DNA from: JABCPO02 sp052174015
GTDB lineage: Bacteria; Bacillota; Clostridia; TANB77; CAG-508
DNA length: 33,395 nt
NCBI GenBank assembly: GCA_052174015.1
Contig: JBQMXM010000010.1
Span: 1 to 33,395, forward strand
Direction: 5' to 3'
Notes under the pieces: model-generated
What the model was told of the DNA's origin: nothing
What the model saw: the letters and a program-made list of their open reading frames with translations, nothing else
Databases searched by the model: none
Part shown: positions 14,851-23,483 of the stretch, in pieces
Layout of the letters: each line of letters begins with the position of its first letter
Position numbering within the stretch: the stretch's first letter is position 1
Program-made: the position numbers and the translations under genes

Positions 14851-15582
14851 ATGATAGAGTTAAAAAATATTTTTAAAAAATATGGAAATAATGTAATATT
14901 TGAAAATTTAAACTTTACAGTTGATTCAGGAGAAATTGTAGGATTTATAGGTCCAAATGGAAGTGGTAAAACTACAACAATAAATATGATAACAGGTATT
15001 ACTAAAATAGATAGTGGTAATATACTTGTAAATGGAAAAGATATTTTAAAAAATGAAATAGAAGTTAAGAAAAATATAGGATTAGTTCCAGATGAACCAA
15101 ACCTATTTCAACGTTTTAAAGTAAAAGAATTATTTAAATTTATAGCAGAAATGTATGAAGTAGAACAAACAGAATATGAAAAAAAAGTTTCAGAATTAAC
15201 AAAAGAATTTGATATTGTACAATATTTAGATACAGAAATATCAGAACTTTCACATGGAACACGTCAAAAAGTAAATATAATATCTGTATTATTACATAAT
15301 CCAGATATATGGATATTAGATGAACCATTAACAGGATTAGATCCACAATCAGCATTTAAACTTAAAAAGATAATGAAAGAACATGCTAAAAATAATAAGA
15401 CTGTATTTTTTTCAACACATGTATTAGAAGTTGCAGAAAAACTTTGTACAAAAATAATTATTATAAATAAAGGGAAAAAAATATATGAAGGTACATTAGA
15501 AACTTTAAAATCTAAATATCCAGACTATACATCTCTTGAAGAATTATTCTTACATTTAATAAATGATGGTGAGAAAAAATAG
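14851..15582 (+). CDS. ABC transporter ATP-binding protein
   Basis: A 243-residue ATPase subunit. It shows Walker A GPNGSGKTTT (about 34-43), the Q-loop region, the signature motif LSHGTRQK (a variant of LSGGQ), Walker B IWILDEPLTGLDP and the switch histidine in STH. These are the features of the drug/bacteriocin or ABC-2 exporter type of ATPase. AGGAG overlaps the sortase stop codon. The stop at 15580-15582 overlaps the ribosome binding site of the permease gene, so ATPase and permease are translationally coupled. The substrate cannot be told from sequence. Confidence 0.95.
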   Translation: MIELKNIFKKYGNNVIFENLNFTVDSGEIVGFIGPNGSGKTTTINMITGITKIDSGNILVNGKDILKNEIEVKKNIGLVPDEPNLFQRFKVKELFKFIAEMYEVEQTEYEKKVSELTKEFDIVQYLDTEISELSHGTRQKVNIISVLLHNPDIWILDEPLTGLDPQSAFKLKKIMKEHAKNNKTVFFSTHVLEVAEKLCTKIIIINKGKKIYEGTLETLKSKYPDYTSLEELFLHLINDGEKK

Positions 15583-15591
15583 GTGGTAACA

Positions 15592-17514
15592 ATGACTAAA
15601 TTTTTAAAATATATAAAAAAGATAATGCTACTTGTTAAATATTCAGAAAAAGAAATGCAAGTAAAAACACAAAAAAGTATTAGTATGTATAAAAGTAAGA
15701 TTAAAAAAATATTCTTATATATAGCAATATTGCTTTACTTTATATTTGTATTTTCTAATGTAATACAAGAATCTTTAAAAAAAGGCTCAAGTATGCAAAT
15801 AATTATTAATTCAATAAATATATTCATATTTGGTACATCATTTATGATTTTAACAAGAACATTCTATTTAGAATATCTAAAAAATAATAACTATGACAGA
15901 GTTTTTCCTGTTACTCAAATACAAAGAGGATTTGCAGAAATACTTAAAAATTTAAAACTTGTATGTATATGTACATTAATCTTGATATTATATTATATAA
16001 TACTATATTTTAATGATAATAGTAGTATACAATATATATTTAGAGCGATTTTTAGTGCAATAATATTAATATTACCACTATTTATATTTGCAATGGTAAT
16101 ACCTAAGATTATAAATGAGGTATTAAAAAAGATTTTTTCTATAAAATTATTAAAAAAATTATCAATGATAATTATAACAACAATCACAATATTATTTATA
16201 CTTTTATGTAGTAATAAAAATGTGATAGAAAAAATTAGTAATTCTACATTTGCAATAAAAGTAAATAAGCAACTTGAAGCAGTCTTTACATTTATAAGTT
16301 ATCCAAATACAGAAATATTAAAAGTAGTTGTAATAAGTATAATTTCTACAATAGTATTTACATTAATATATATATGTTTAGAGTTACTTTCAAAAAAATA
16401 TGAAGAAGTATCATTAACTACAGTTATATATAATCTAATACATAATGTGAGAAAAAAGAAAAGCAGAGATGATAATCTAGAATATACAAATGGAAAATTA
16501 GAAAAGAAACTACAAAACAGTTTATATAAATTAAGTAATAATAAAAGCAAAGTATATTATAAATATGATAGTAGATTCTATTTTAAAACACCAATAATAT
16601 TTTTAAATGTGGTTATTCCAATTATAATAATACCAATAGTATTATTAGTTAATTTTTGGTTTGGATTTCAAACAGGAATGGACAAAGCAGAAGAAAATTT
16701 AAAAAATACTAAAATAGATAATAATTTAACAATTTATCAAAAATTTGAACAAGAAAATTGGCTTAAAGATTGGGAAAAACAAATAAAATATAAGCAAGAA
16801 TCAAACTTTGATAAAATGCATTTTATTAAACAACAAGATGAGAAAGTACAAGGTGCAATTCAAGAATATGAAGAAACTCAAAAAATTAACTACTATATAC
16901 ATCAAATATTTAAATCAGGACTACCACAAGAAATTAAAGAAATGATAATAAATAATAATATGCATATATATATAATTTTAGGAATTATATCAGCAAGTAT
17001 ATTGTTTAACTTGATTGGTGGAATAGCAATTTCTAAAGATAAAGAAGATATAGTTATGTTAAAACAATTACCATTTTCTATAAAACAACAATTAAGACTA
17101 AAAACAAAATTTGCAAGAAATCTAGCAATTATTCCATATGTATTTTATACAACAATATTTATGATAGTATTAGCAGACTTAAATATATTACTTAATCATA
17201 TTACTATAGCAACAATAATATTTGGTCTACTATTTATAATAAATACAATTTATGAACAACTATTAATAGATTTAATATTCCCTAATTTATCTTGGAAAAA
17301 TCCAGTAGAATTAGTAAAACGTAATTTTAAAATGTTCATAATACAAATGTTATTAATGCTAAAAATAGCAGGATATACATTTATAATATTTAAATTTAAA
17401 GATAACTTAAATACAATTATATACACATTATTAGCATTTAATATTATTATATATATATCTATTAAAATATATATATCAAAATATGCTAAAAAAAGATATT
17501 TAGATATAGCATAA
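15592..17514 (+). CDS. ABC transporter permease
   Basis: A 640-residue polytopic membrane protein, the partner of the preceding ATPase. The ATG at 15592 follows AGGTGG (15581-15586), which overlaps the ATPase stop. The GTG at 15583 would itself lie within that site and is unlikely. Hydrophobic helices cluster at about residues 38-60, 70-90, 115-135, 145-165, 185-205 and 240-265. A second cluster lies beyond residue 330, with a soluble loop of about 100 residues containing FQTGMDKAEENL between helices. The segment ISKDKEDIVMLKQLPFSIKQQLRLK is typical of the putative ABC-2-type permeases (Pfam ABC_tran_2). It is probably an exporter; the substrate is unknown. Confidence 0.85.
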   Translation: MTKFLKYIKKIMLLVKYSEKEMQVKTQKSISMYKSKIKKIFLYIAILLYFIFVFSNVIQESLKKGSSMQIIINSINIFIFGTSFMILTRTFYLEYLKNNNYDRVFPVTQIQRGFAEILKNLKLVCICTLILILYYIILYFNDNSSIQYIFRAIFSAIILILPLFIFAMVIPKIINEVLKKIFSIKLLKKLSMIIITTITILFILLCSNKNVIEKISNSTFAIKVNKQLEAVFTFISYPNTEILKVVVISIISTIVFTLIYICLELLSKKYEEVSLTTVIYNLIHNVRKKKSRDDNLEYTNGKLEKKLQNSLYKLSNNKSKVYYKYDSRFYFKTPIIFLNVVIPIIIIPIVLLVNFWFGFQTGMDKAEENLKNTKIDNNLTIYQKFEQENWLKDWEKQIKYKQESNFDKMHFIKQQDEKVQGAIQEYEETQKINYYIHQIFKSGLPQEIKEMIINNNMHIYIILGIISASILFNLIGGIAISKDKEDIVMLKQLPFSIKQQLRLKTKFARNLAIIPYVFYTTIFMIVLADLNILLNHITIATIIFGLLFIINTIYEQLLIDLIFPNLSWKNPVELVKRNFKMFIIQMLLMLKIAGYTFIIFKFKDNLNTIIYTLLAFNIIIYISIKIYISKYAKKRYLDIA

Positions 17515-17555
17515 ATGCATATTAAAAAAGTTAAAGTGAAAAGAAATGAAAAAAC

Positions 17556-17583
17556 TTGACATAATCTAAAAAACAGTTATAAT
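17556..17583 (+). promoter_or_regulatory. Promoter of the small Cys-rich protein gene
   Basis: TTGACA (17556-17561), 16-nt spacer, TATAAT (17578-17583). A structured leader follows at 17610-17644. Confidence 0.75.
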
Positions 17584-17609
17584 TATAATATATAAAAAAT
17601 ATATTGAAA

Positions 17610-17644
17610 ATAGCAGTTGTGGCGGCACAATATATTATTGCTAT
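17610..17644 (+). promoter_or_regulatory. Nested hairpin in the leader of the Cys-rich protein gene
   Basis: Outer arms ATAGCA (17610-17615) and TGCTAT (17639-17644) enclose TTGTG-GCGG-CACAA (17617-17630). It is the most GC-rich spot for hundreds of bases and ends right before the GGAGG ribosome binding site (17647-17651). This could be a cis-regulatory RNA structure or a processed 5' end. Confidence 0.4.
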
Positions 17645-17655
17645 TTGGAGGAATA

Positions 17656-17970
17656 ATGCAAGAACAAAAAGAAAAGAAAATAACACTTGAGAACATTTAT
17701 AGTATTTTTAGAGCTGAAAGGCTTTTTAAAGAAGATAAAAAAAAGTTGTGCTATATGTGCAATTATAAAGAGTGTGCTAAAAAAATAGTAGCAAATATTT
17801 CTATGTTTTCAGAGCATATTAGTATTAATGAGTTCAAAGAAATAAAGAAGGAACTTAAAAAAATGCTTAAAGAACTAATCTGTTATGATGATAGGTTAGA
17901 ATATACGAATGAAGCTCTATTAATTAAAAGAATTATAGAGCAAATGGAAATGGAAGTTAGATACATATAA
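17656..17970 (+). CDS. Small Cys-containing hypothetical protein
   Basis: A 104-residue soluble protein. The ATG at 17656 is preceded by GGAGG 4 nt upstream; in-frame upstream codons from 17617 run through the leader hairpin and are unlikely. A cluster C-x2-C-x4-C (CYMCNYKEC, about residues 32-40) is a possible metal site, with one further cysteine near residue 76. The rest is helical and charged (ISINEFKEIKKELKKMLKEL). It has its own promoter and terminator, so it is a single-gene unit. I cannot assign a function; a small metal-binding or regulatory protein is possible. Confidence 0.7.
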   Translation: MQEQKEKKITLENIYSIFRAERLFKEDKKKLCYMCNYKECAKKIVANISMFSEHISINEFKEIKKELKKMLKELICYDDRLEYTNEALLIKRIIEQMEMEVRYI

Positions 17971-17987
17971 GTATTCCTTTTGTAAGA

Positions 17988-18024
17988 GTGGGTGGTGATT
18001 AATTTATAATCACTGCCTGCTTTT
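17988..18024 (+). terminator. Terminator after the Cys-rich protein gene
   Basis: A 14-bp stem with four G-T pairs (17988-18001 with 18007-18020, 5-nt loop) followed by TTTT. Confidence 0.8.
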
Positions 18025-18061
18025 CATTTATATTATTTATCTTTTACTTATATCGTTCTTA

Positions 18062-18227
18062 TATAATCTATAATCTATAATCTATAATTTAATATATTTT
18101 CTTTAATATCTAATATTTATTCTTTAATATATATCATTTATAATTTATAATTTATAATTTATCATTTATTCTATATTATATATTCTGTATTATTTATTAT
18201 TTTAAGAAGTAATTATTTTAAGAAGTA
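18062..18227 (+). repeat. Short tandem repeats in a 430-nt AT-rich gap
   Basis: The gap from 18025 to 18455 holds no gene. It contains three or four copies of a 7-bp unit TATAATC (about 18062-18089), about four copies of TTTATAA (about 18132-18163) and a perfect 16-bp duplication (18196-18211 and 18212-18227, ATTATTTTAAGAAGTA). Past this lies AT-rich sequence, a weak hairpin at 18342-18375 and then the hrcA control region. Confidence 0.7.
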
Positions 18228-18393
18228 AAACTATTATAAATATAATATAAAAAATAATATAAAAACATATATTTTTTATTTGTTTATTTTTAAAGGTTTT
18301 TAGATGATTTATATTAAAAAGATGTTTTTAAAACTATTAATAAGCCCTTGAATACCAAGCGATTATAGCTTTTTTAAAAAAATATAAAAAATA

Positions 18394-18420
18394 TTAGCAA
18401 AGTACTTGACAAAGTGCTAA
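18394..18420 (+). promoter_or_regulatory. CIRCE-like HrcA operator 1
   Basis: TTAGCAAAG (18394-18402), 9 nt, AAGTGCTAA (18412-18420). The outer arms TTAGCA/TGCTAA and the 9-N9-9 geometry match the CIRCE consensus TTAGCACTC-N9-GAGTGCTAA; the inner three bases do not. The spacer contains the -35 box TTGACA (18406-18411), so HrcA binding would block RNA polymerase. Confidence 0.85.
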
Positions 18421-18432
18421 TTATGATATAAT
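18406..18432 (+). promoter_or_regulatory. hrcA operon promoter
   Basis: TTGACA (18406-18411) inside CIRCE 1, with TATAAT candidates at 18427-18432 (extended -10 TGATATAAT, 15-nt spacing) and 18432-18437 (20-nt spacing). The exact -10 is uncertain. Confidence 0.65.
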
Positions 18433-18435
18433 ATA

Positions 18436-18462
18436 ATAGCAGATAGGAGATTAGAGTGCTAA
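18436..18462 (+). promoter_or_regulatory. CIRCE-like HrcA operator 2
   Basis: ATAGCAGAT (18436-18444), 9 nt, GAGTGCTAA (18454-18462). The right arm is a perfect CIRCE half-site, the left arm keeps TAGCA, and spacing is again 9-N9-9. It overlaps the ribosome binding site and the hrcA start codon, and its centre lies 42 bp (about four helical turns) from operator 1. Confidence 0.7.
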
Positions 18463-19544
18463 TGAAAAAGAAATTAGATGCAAGAAAAGAATATATATTA
18501 AAATCAATAATTGATGAATATGTAGATACTGCAGAACCAGTTTCTTCAAATAGTATAATGTGTAAATATCCTACCAAAGTAAGTAGTGCAACTATTAGAA
18601 ATGAGATGTTAGAACTTGAAAATCTAGGATTTTTAGAAAAACAACATACATCATCAGGTAGAGTTCCTTCAAAACTAGGATATAAGTACTATGTAAAAGA
18701 ATTAATTAAAGATGAAAAATTGGATATAAGGGAAGTTAAGAAGATAAAGAAAAAACTTGAAGTACAAGCTCTAACATTAGAGGAAATTACAAAACTAACA
18801 ATATCAACAATATCTGAAATAACTCATTATACAAGTATTGCAATAAGTCCAAATATGTTAGAAGATATTATTAATTCTGTTCAATTTATTAGAATCAATA
18901 ATGATGTAATAATGGTATTACTTATAACTAAAAAAGGAATGGTAAAAGAAACAATTATTAAATTTGATGATATACTAACAGATGAAATGCTCACAGACTT
19001 ACAAAAGTTATTTAATAATAAGTTGATAGGTAAACCTTTATCAAATATTGGTAATAGTATCACAGATTATATAACAGATGAAGTTAAAATAGGTATAGAT
19101 ATATTAAAGAAGATAATTGAAGAACTAAATAAGTTAATTATTGAAGATACGGTATATATAGAAGGAGCAACCAAATCTTTTGAATTACCAGAACTATCTA
19201 ATACAGACTTTAAAGATGAATATTTAGAGATAATTCAAGATAAGTCAAAAGTAGAAAAAATATTAAAAAATAGTAAAAAGAGTAATCTAGATTCTGATGT
19301 GGAAGATGAAATGATAGAAGTTATAATGGCAGGAGATGAAGATGGGCTTGAAAACTTTAGTATTGTAAAACTTTCACCAAAAGTAGAAGATAACGATTTA
19401 GGTAAAATAGCAGTGCTTGCACCTAAAAGAATGGATTACAAAAAAGTAATTTTAACAATGGAAGAATTATTTAAAGAAATGAATAAAAAAGCTAAAAGAA
19501 GAAAAGCTGAAAAAGAAAAGAAAAAACAGAAAAATGAAAAATAG
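18456..19544 (+). CDS. hrcA: Heat-inducible transcription repressor HrcA
   Basis: A 362-residue repressor that binds CIRCE and shuts off class I heat-shock genes. The N-terminal winged helix (about 1-85) includes LKSIIDEYVDTAEPVSSNSI and VSSATIRNEMLELENLGFLEKQHTSSGR in the family pattern. The middle is the GAF-like domain (LTISTISEITHYTSIAISP). The C terminus shows LAPKRMDYKKVILTMEEL, then a lysine-rich tail longer than in most members. The GTG at 18456 is preferred because AGGAG (18445-18449) lies 6 nt upstream; the ATG at 18462 would leave 12 nt. It leads hrcA-grpE-dnaK-dnaJ and should repress itself through the two CIRCE-like sites. Confidence 0.95.
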   Translation: MLMKKKLDARKEYILKSIIDEYVDTAEPVSSNSIMCKYPTKVSSATIRNEMLELENLGFLEKQHTSSGRVPSKLGYKYYVKELIKDEKLDIREVKKIKKKLEVQALTLEEITKLTISTISEITHYTSIAISPNMLEDIINSVQFIRINNDVIMVLLITKKGMVKETIIKFDDILTDEMLTDLQKLFNNKLIGKPLSNIGNSITDYITDEVKIGIDILKKIIEELNKLIIEDTVYIEGATKSFELPELSNTDFKDEYLEIIQDKSKVEKILKNSKKSNLDSDVEDEMIEVIMAGDEDGLENFSIVKLSPKVEDNDLGKIAVLAPKRMDYKKVILTMEELFKEMNKKAKRRKAEKEKKKQKNEK

Positions 19545-19597
19545 GATATAAATATAATATATTATGCTAAATATTAATATAATAAATAGGAGGGATA

Positions 19598-20158
19598 ATG
19601 AAAGAAAAAGAGAAAGCAAAAGAAAAATTAAATGATAAAGAAAAAATAGAAGAACAAAATCTAAAGTCGGAAGTAGAAATATTAGATGAGATGGATAAAA
19701 TATATGAAGATGGAGTTAAAACTAAAATAGAAGAATTAACTCAAAAAATTAAAGAAGATGAAGAAAAGTTTTTAAGACTTTTTGCAGAATTTGATAACTA
19801 TAAGAAAAGGACGCAAAAAGAAAAAGAAAAAACATTTTCACTAGCAAAAGGTGAAATAATAGAACAATTATTACCAATCATAGATGCAATAGAACAAGCA
19901 AAACTAATGAATGGGCAAGATGAAAGTTTTAAACAAGGTATGGAATTGGTTTCATCACAAATATCAATGTTTTTAGAAAAAAACAATGTTACTGAATTAG
20001 GAACAGTTGGAGAAAAATTTGATATAGAAATACATGAAGCAATTTCTGTAGTAGAAAACGAAGAATTAGAAGAAAATCATATAGTATCAGTATTTAGAAA
20101 AGGATACAAAATAGATGATAAAGTAATTAGACCTGCTATGGTAATAGTTAGCAAATAA
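19598..20158 (+). CDS. grpE: Nucleotide exchange factor GrpE
   Basis: A 186-residue homodimeric exchange factor that releases ADP from DnaK. Residues 1-75 are a charged helical dimerisation region. The conserved core begins at FLRLFAEFDNYKKRTQKEKE, followed by LLPIIDAIEQAKLM and the beta-wing domain (about 130-186) with TELGTVGEKFDIEIHEAISVV and GYKIDDKVIRPAMVIVSK, the classic GrpE ending. AGGAGGG lies before the ATG. It sits between hrcA (53 nt) and dnaK (107 nt), as expected in Firmicutes. Confidence 0.97.
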   Translation: MKEKEKAKEKLNDKEKIEEQNLKSEVEILDEMDKIYEDGVKTKIEELTQKIKEDEEKFLRLFAEFDNYKKRTQKEKEKTFSLAKGEIIEQLLPIIDAIEQAKLMNGQDESFKQGMELVSSQISMFLEKNNVTELGTVGEKFDIEIHEAISVVENEELEENHIVSVFRKGYKIDDKVIRPAMVIVSK

Positions 20159-20265
20159 TAGATATATGGATAATATATTATATAGGTTACAAAAGATGAA
20201 ATGTTAATATAACATAAAAATAAAAAAATTAAAAATCAAAAATCATACAATTATTAGGAGGAATT

Positions 20266-22080
20266 ATGGGAAAGATTATAGGAATAGACTTAGGAACAAC
20301 AAATTCATGTGTATCAGTTATGGAAGGTGGAGAAGCAGTAGTTATACCAAATAGCGAAGGGGATAGAACAACACCATCAGTAGTAGCTTTTACAAAAAAT
20401 GGAGAAAGATTAGTAGGACAAATTGCTAAAAGACAAGCAGTTACAAATCCAGAAAATACAATCATATCAATAAAAAGAGATATGGGAACAAACAAAAAAG
20501 TTAAAATAAATGGAGAAGATTTTTCACCACAAGAAATATCAGCAATGATATTACAAAAATTAAAAACAGATGCAGAAAATTATTTAGGACAAAAAGTAAC
20601 AGAAGCAGTAATTACAGTACCAGCATATTTTAGTGATAGTCAACGTCAAGCAACAAAAGACGCAGGTAAAATTGCAGGATTAAATGTACTTAGAATAATT
20701 AATGAACCAACAGCAGCAGCACTTGCATATGGAATAGAAAAAGAAAATCAAGATCAAAAAATCTTAATCTATGACTTAGGTGGAGGAACATTTGATGTTT
20801 CTATACTAGAAATAGGTGAAGGAGTATTTGAAGTATTATCAACAAGTGGTAATAACAGTCTTGGAGGAGATGATTTTGACCAAAAAATAATGGATTATTT
20901 AGTTGCAGAATTTAAGAAAGAACAAGGATTAGATTTATCTAAAGATACAATGGCAATGCAAAGATTAAAAGAAGCTGCAGAAAATGCTAAAAAAGAATTA
21001 TCACAAACAGGACAAACAACAATTAACTTACCATTTATAAGTGCAGGACCAGACGGAACACCACGTCATATGAATATTAACTTAACAAGAGCTAAATTTG
21101 AAGAATTAATTAAAGATTTAGTACAAAAAACATTAGATCCAGTTAACCAAGCATTAAAAGATGCAAAACTATCACCATCAGATATTGACCAAGTATTATT
21201 AGTAGGTGGTTCAACAAGAGTACCATTAGTACAACAAGAAGTTAAAAAAATAACTGGAAAAGAACCACATAAAGGAATAAATCCAGATGAATGTGTATCA
21301 CTTGGAGCATCAATTCAAGGTGGGGTACTTTCAGGAGAAGTTAAAGAATTAGTACTATTAGATGTTACACCATTATCATTAGGTATAGAAACATATGGTG
21401 GAATATTTACAAAATTAATTGATAGAAATACAACAATACCAGCAAGAAAATCACAAATATTCTCAACTGCAGAAGATGGACAAACATCAGTAGATGTACA
21501 CGTACTTCAAGGTGAAAGACAAATGGCTGCAAATAATAAGACACTTGGAAGATTCCAATTAAGTGGAATACCACCAGCACCAAAAAATGTACCACAAATA
21601 GAAGTAACATTTGATATTGATGCAAATGGTATCGTACATGTTTCAGCAAAAGATAAAGGAACAGGAATAGAACAAAAAATAACTATAACTTCAAGTACAA
21701 ACTTATCAGAAGAAGATATAGAAAAAGCAATTAAAGAAGCAGAAACACATGCTTCAGAAGATGCAAAAAGAAAAGAAGAAATAGAAGTTAAAAACAATGC
21801 AGAAAGTTTAATTTATTCAAGTGAAAAAACACTAGAAGAATTAGGAGATAAAATTTCAGCAGAAGAAAAAGCACAATTAGAAACAGAAATAGCAGCTTTA
21901 AGAGAAGATATTAATTCAGGTGATGTAGAAAAAATTAAAGCAGGAACAGATAAATTAACAAAAGCTTTTTATTCTATTTCAGAAAAACTATATAAACAAA
22001 CAGGTGAAAATCCAAATGCACAACAACAAGAAAATAATTCTGGAGAAGAAACAATTTATGATGCAGAAGAAACAAAATAG
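20266..22080 (+). CDS. dnaK: Chaperone protein DnaK (Hsp70)
   Basis: A 604-residue ATP-dependent chaperone. The nucleotide-binding domain (about 1-360) shows IIGIDLGTTNSCVSVMEGG, VPAYFSDSQRQATKDAG, INEPTAAALAYGI and IYDLGGGTFDVSIL. A single-copy linker VLLLDVTPLSLGIET follows, then the substrate-binding domain with TTIPARKSQIFSTAEDGQ, the helical lid and an acidic C terminus. Length and the short N-terminal lobe fit Gram-positive DnaK, which lacks the insertion found in Proteobacteria. The AGGAGG site is strong. It works with GrpE and DnaJ encoded on either side. Confidence 0.99.
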   Translation: MGKIIGIDLGTTNSCVSVMEGGEAVVIPNSEGDRTTPSVVAFTKNGERLVGQIAKRQAVTNPENTIISIKRDMGTNKKVKINGEDFSPQEISAMILQKLKTDAENYLGQKVTEAVITVPAYFSDSQRQATKDAGKIAGLNVLRIINEPTAAALAYGIEKENQDQKILIYDLGGGTFDVSILEIGEGVFEVLSTSGNNSLGGDDFDQKIMDYLVAEFKKEQGLDLSKDTMAMQRLKEAAENAKKELSQTGQTTINLPFISAGPDGTPRHMNINLTRAKFEELIKDLVQKTLDPVNQALKDAKLSPSDIDQVLLVGGSTRVPLVQQEVKKITGKEPHKGINPDECVSLGASIQGGVLSGEVKELVLLDVTPLSLGIETYGGIFTKLIDRNTTIPARKSQIFSTAEDGQTSVDVHVLQGERQMAANNKTLGRFQLSGIPPAPKNVPQIEVTFDIDANGIVHVSAKDKGTGIEQKITITSSTNLSEEDIEKAIKEAETHASEDAKRKEEIEVKNNAESLIYSSEKTLEELGDKISAEEKAQLETEIAALREDINSGDVEKIKAGTDKLTKAFYSISEKLYKQTGENPNAQQQENNSGEETIYDAEETK

Positions 22081-22140
22081 TTAATATAGTTAATAATTAA
22101 TTAGAATCTTAAATTAAAATCTTAAATTAGAATGTTAATA

Positions 22141-22161
22141 TAGGGTTAGATTCTAACCCTA
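22141..22161 (+). promoter_or_regulatory. Perfect hairpin between dnaK and dnaJ
   Basis: A 9-bp perfect stem (22141-22149 with 22153-22161, 3-nt loop) in the 154-nt gap. There is no T tract after it, so an RNA processing or stability element is more likely than a terminator. Imperfect repeats of ATCTTAAATTA precede it. Confidence 0.45.
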
Positions 22162-22234
22162 AATTTAGCATTTTAGATTATAATTTACAATTTACAATTT
22201 AAAATGAAATTTAAACTTAGATAAGGAAATAACA

Positions 22235-23410
22235 ATGAGTAGAAAAGACTATTATGAAACACTAGGAGTAGATAAAAATGCTACACCTGATGAGATAAAA
22301 AAAGCATATAGAAAATTAGCAAAAAAATATCATCCTGATGCAAATAGAGAAAATAAGGATGAAGCAGAAAAAAAATTTAAAGAAATAGCAGAAGCATATG
22401 AAGTGCTTTCAGATGAACAAAAAAAGAAAATGTATGACACATATGGTCAATCAGGAGTTGACCCAAACGGATTTGGAGGATATGGAGCACAAGGCTTTGG
22501 TGGTTTTGGAGATTTTGATTTTTCAAGTTTTGGTGGAGGTTTTAGTTCACAAGATATAGATTTAGAAGATATATTAAGTAGCTTTTTTGGTGGAGGAACA
22601 TCTAGACGAAGACAACATGATCCAAATGCACCAGAATCTGGAGATAATATTAGGATAAGTATAGATATTTCATTTAAAGAAAGCTATTTAGGAACTAAGA
22701 AAAAAGTAAAATATAATAAGATTGAAGTTTGTGATAAATGTGATGGAACAGGAGCTGAAAGTAAAGGAGATATTCATACTTGTTCAAGATGTAATGGAAG
22801 TGGATATATTGAAGAAGTAAGGAATACAATTATTGGACAAACAAGAGTAAGAAGAGTTTGTGATGTATGTAATGGAAGTGGAAAAGAAATACACAATAAG
22901 TGTAGTAAGTGTCATGGTCAAGGTAGAATAAGAAAAGAAATATCATTAGATATAGATATTCCTGAAGGAATAGATGATAAAAATGTATTATTACTAAGAG
23001 GAAAAGGAAATGCTGGTAAAAATGGTGGTCAAGCAGGAGATTTAGAAGTAGTAGTAAATATACGAAATGATGAAATCTATGAAAGAGATGGAGATGATGT
23101 ATATATTGTAATGCCAATTCCATATACAATTGCAACATTAGGTGGAGAAATAGAAGTACCACTTGTAGATGGAACAGTACAAAAATATAAGATAAATGCA
23201 GGAACAAAAAATGGAACAAAATACAAAATAAAACAAAAAGGATTTAAACATCCAAGACAAAATAAAAGAGGAGATATGTATTTTGTAATTGAAATAGATG
23301 TACCTAAAAAACTTACATCAAGGCAAAAAGAATTATTAGAAGAACTTGCAAAAACAATGGGATTAAATCCAGAACCTAAAAAAAGAAGTTTTTTTGATAA
23401 CATATTTTAA
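22235..23410 (+). CDS. dnaJ: Chaperone protein DnaJ (Hsp40)
   Basis: A 391-residue type I J-protein that stimulates the DnaK ATPase and delivers substrates. The J domain (1-70) has the HPD motif at H33-P34-D35. A Gly/Phe-rich linker spans about 72-130. The zinc-finger domain has four repeats: CDKCDGTG, CSRCNGSG, CDVCNGSG and CSKCHGQG. The C-terminal substrate domains include PEGIDDKNVLLLRGKGNAG and PLVDGTVQKYKINAGTKNGT. AAGGAAA precedes the ATG by 8 nt. It is the last gene of the hrcA operon; no convincing terminator follows before the next promoter. Confidence 0.98.
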   Translation: MSRKDYYETLGVDKNATPDEIKKAYRKLAKKYHPDANRENKDEAEKKFKEIAEAYEVLSDEQKKKMYDTYGQSGVDPNGFGGYGAQGFGGFGDFDFSSFGGGFSSQDIDLEDILSSFFGGGTSRRRQHDPNAPESGDNIRISIDISFKESYLGTKKKVKYNKIEVCDKCDGTGAESKGDIHTCSRCNGSGYIEEVRNTIIGQTRVRRVCDVCNGSGKEIHNKCSKCHGQGRIRKEISLDIDIPEGIDDKNVLLLRGKGNAGKNGGQAGDLEVVVNIRNDEIYERDGDDVYIVMPIPYTIATLGGEIEVPLVDGTVQKYKINAGTKNGTKYKIKQKGFKHPRQNKRGDMYFVIEIDVPKKLTSRQKELLEELAKTMGLNPEPKKRSFFDNIF

Positions 23411-23448
23411 TAAGATATTTTAAATCATCTTAATAGTCATATTAGCCA

Positions 23449-23477
23449 TTGACAAATCTAGATATTCTTTATATAAT
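23449..23477 (+). promoter_or_regulatory. Consensus promoter of a structured RNA
   Basis: TTGACA (23449-23454), 17 nt, TATAAT (23472-23477), a perfect consensus match with no open reading frame downstream before a terminator. It is among the strongest promoters in the window. Confidence 0.85.
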
Positions 23478-23483
23478 AAATAT

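Noticed and set aside
18342..18375. Possible terminator or recombination-site remnant upstream of hrcA
   Set aside because: A short AAGC/GCTT stem with an inner CTTG/CAAG hairpin precedes five Ts, but the helices are only 4 bp each and no adjacent gene needs it. Too weak to list as a feature.
20229..20495. Minus-strand frame over the start of dnaK
   Set aside because: Shadow of a strongly conserved gene, with no ribosome binding site or promoter.
22141..22161. Telomere-like TAGGGTTAG word
   Set aside because: It is simply one arm of a perfect hairpin, not a tandem repeat.
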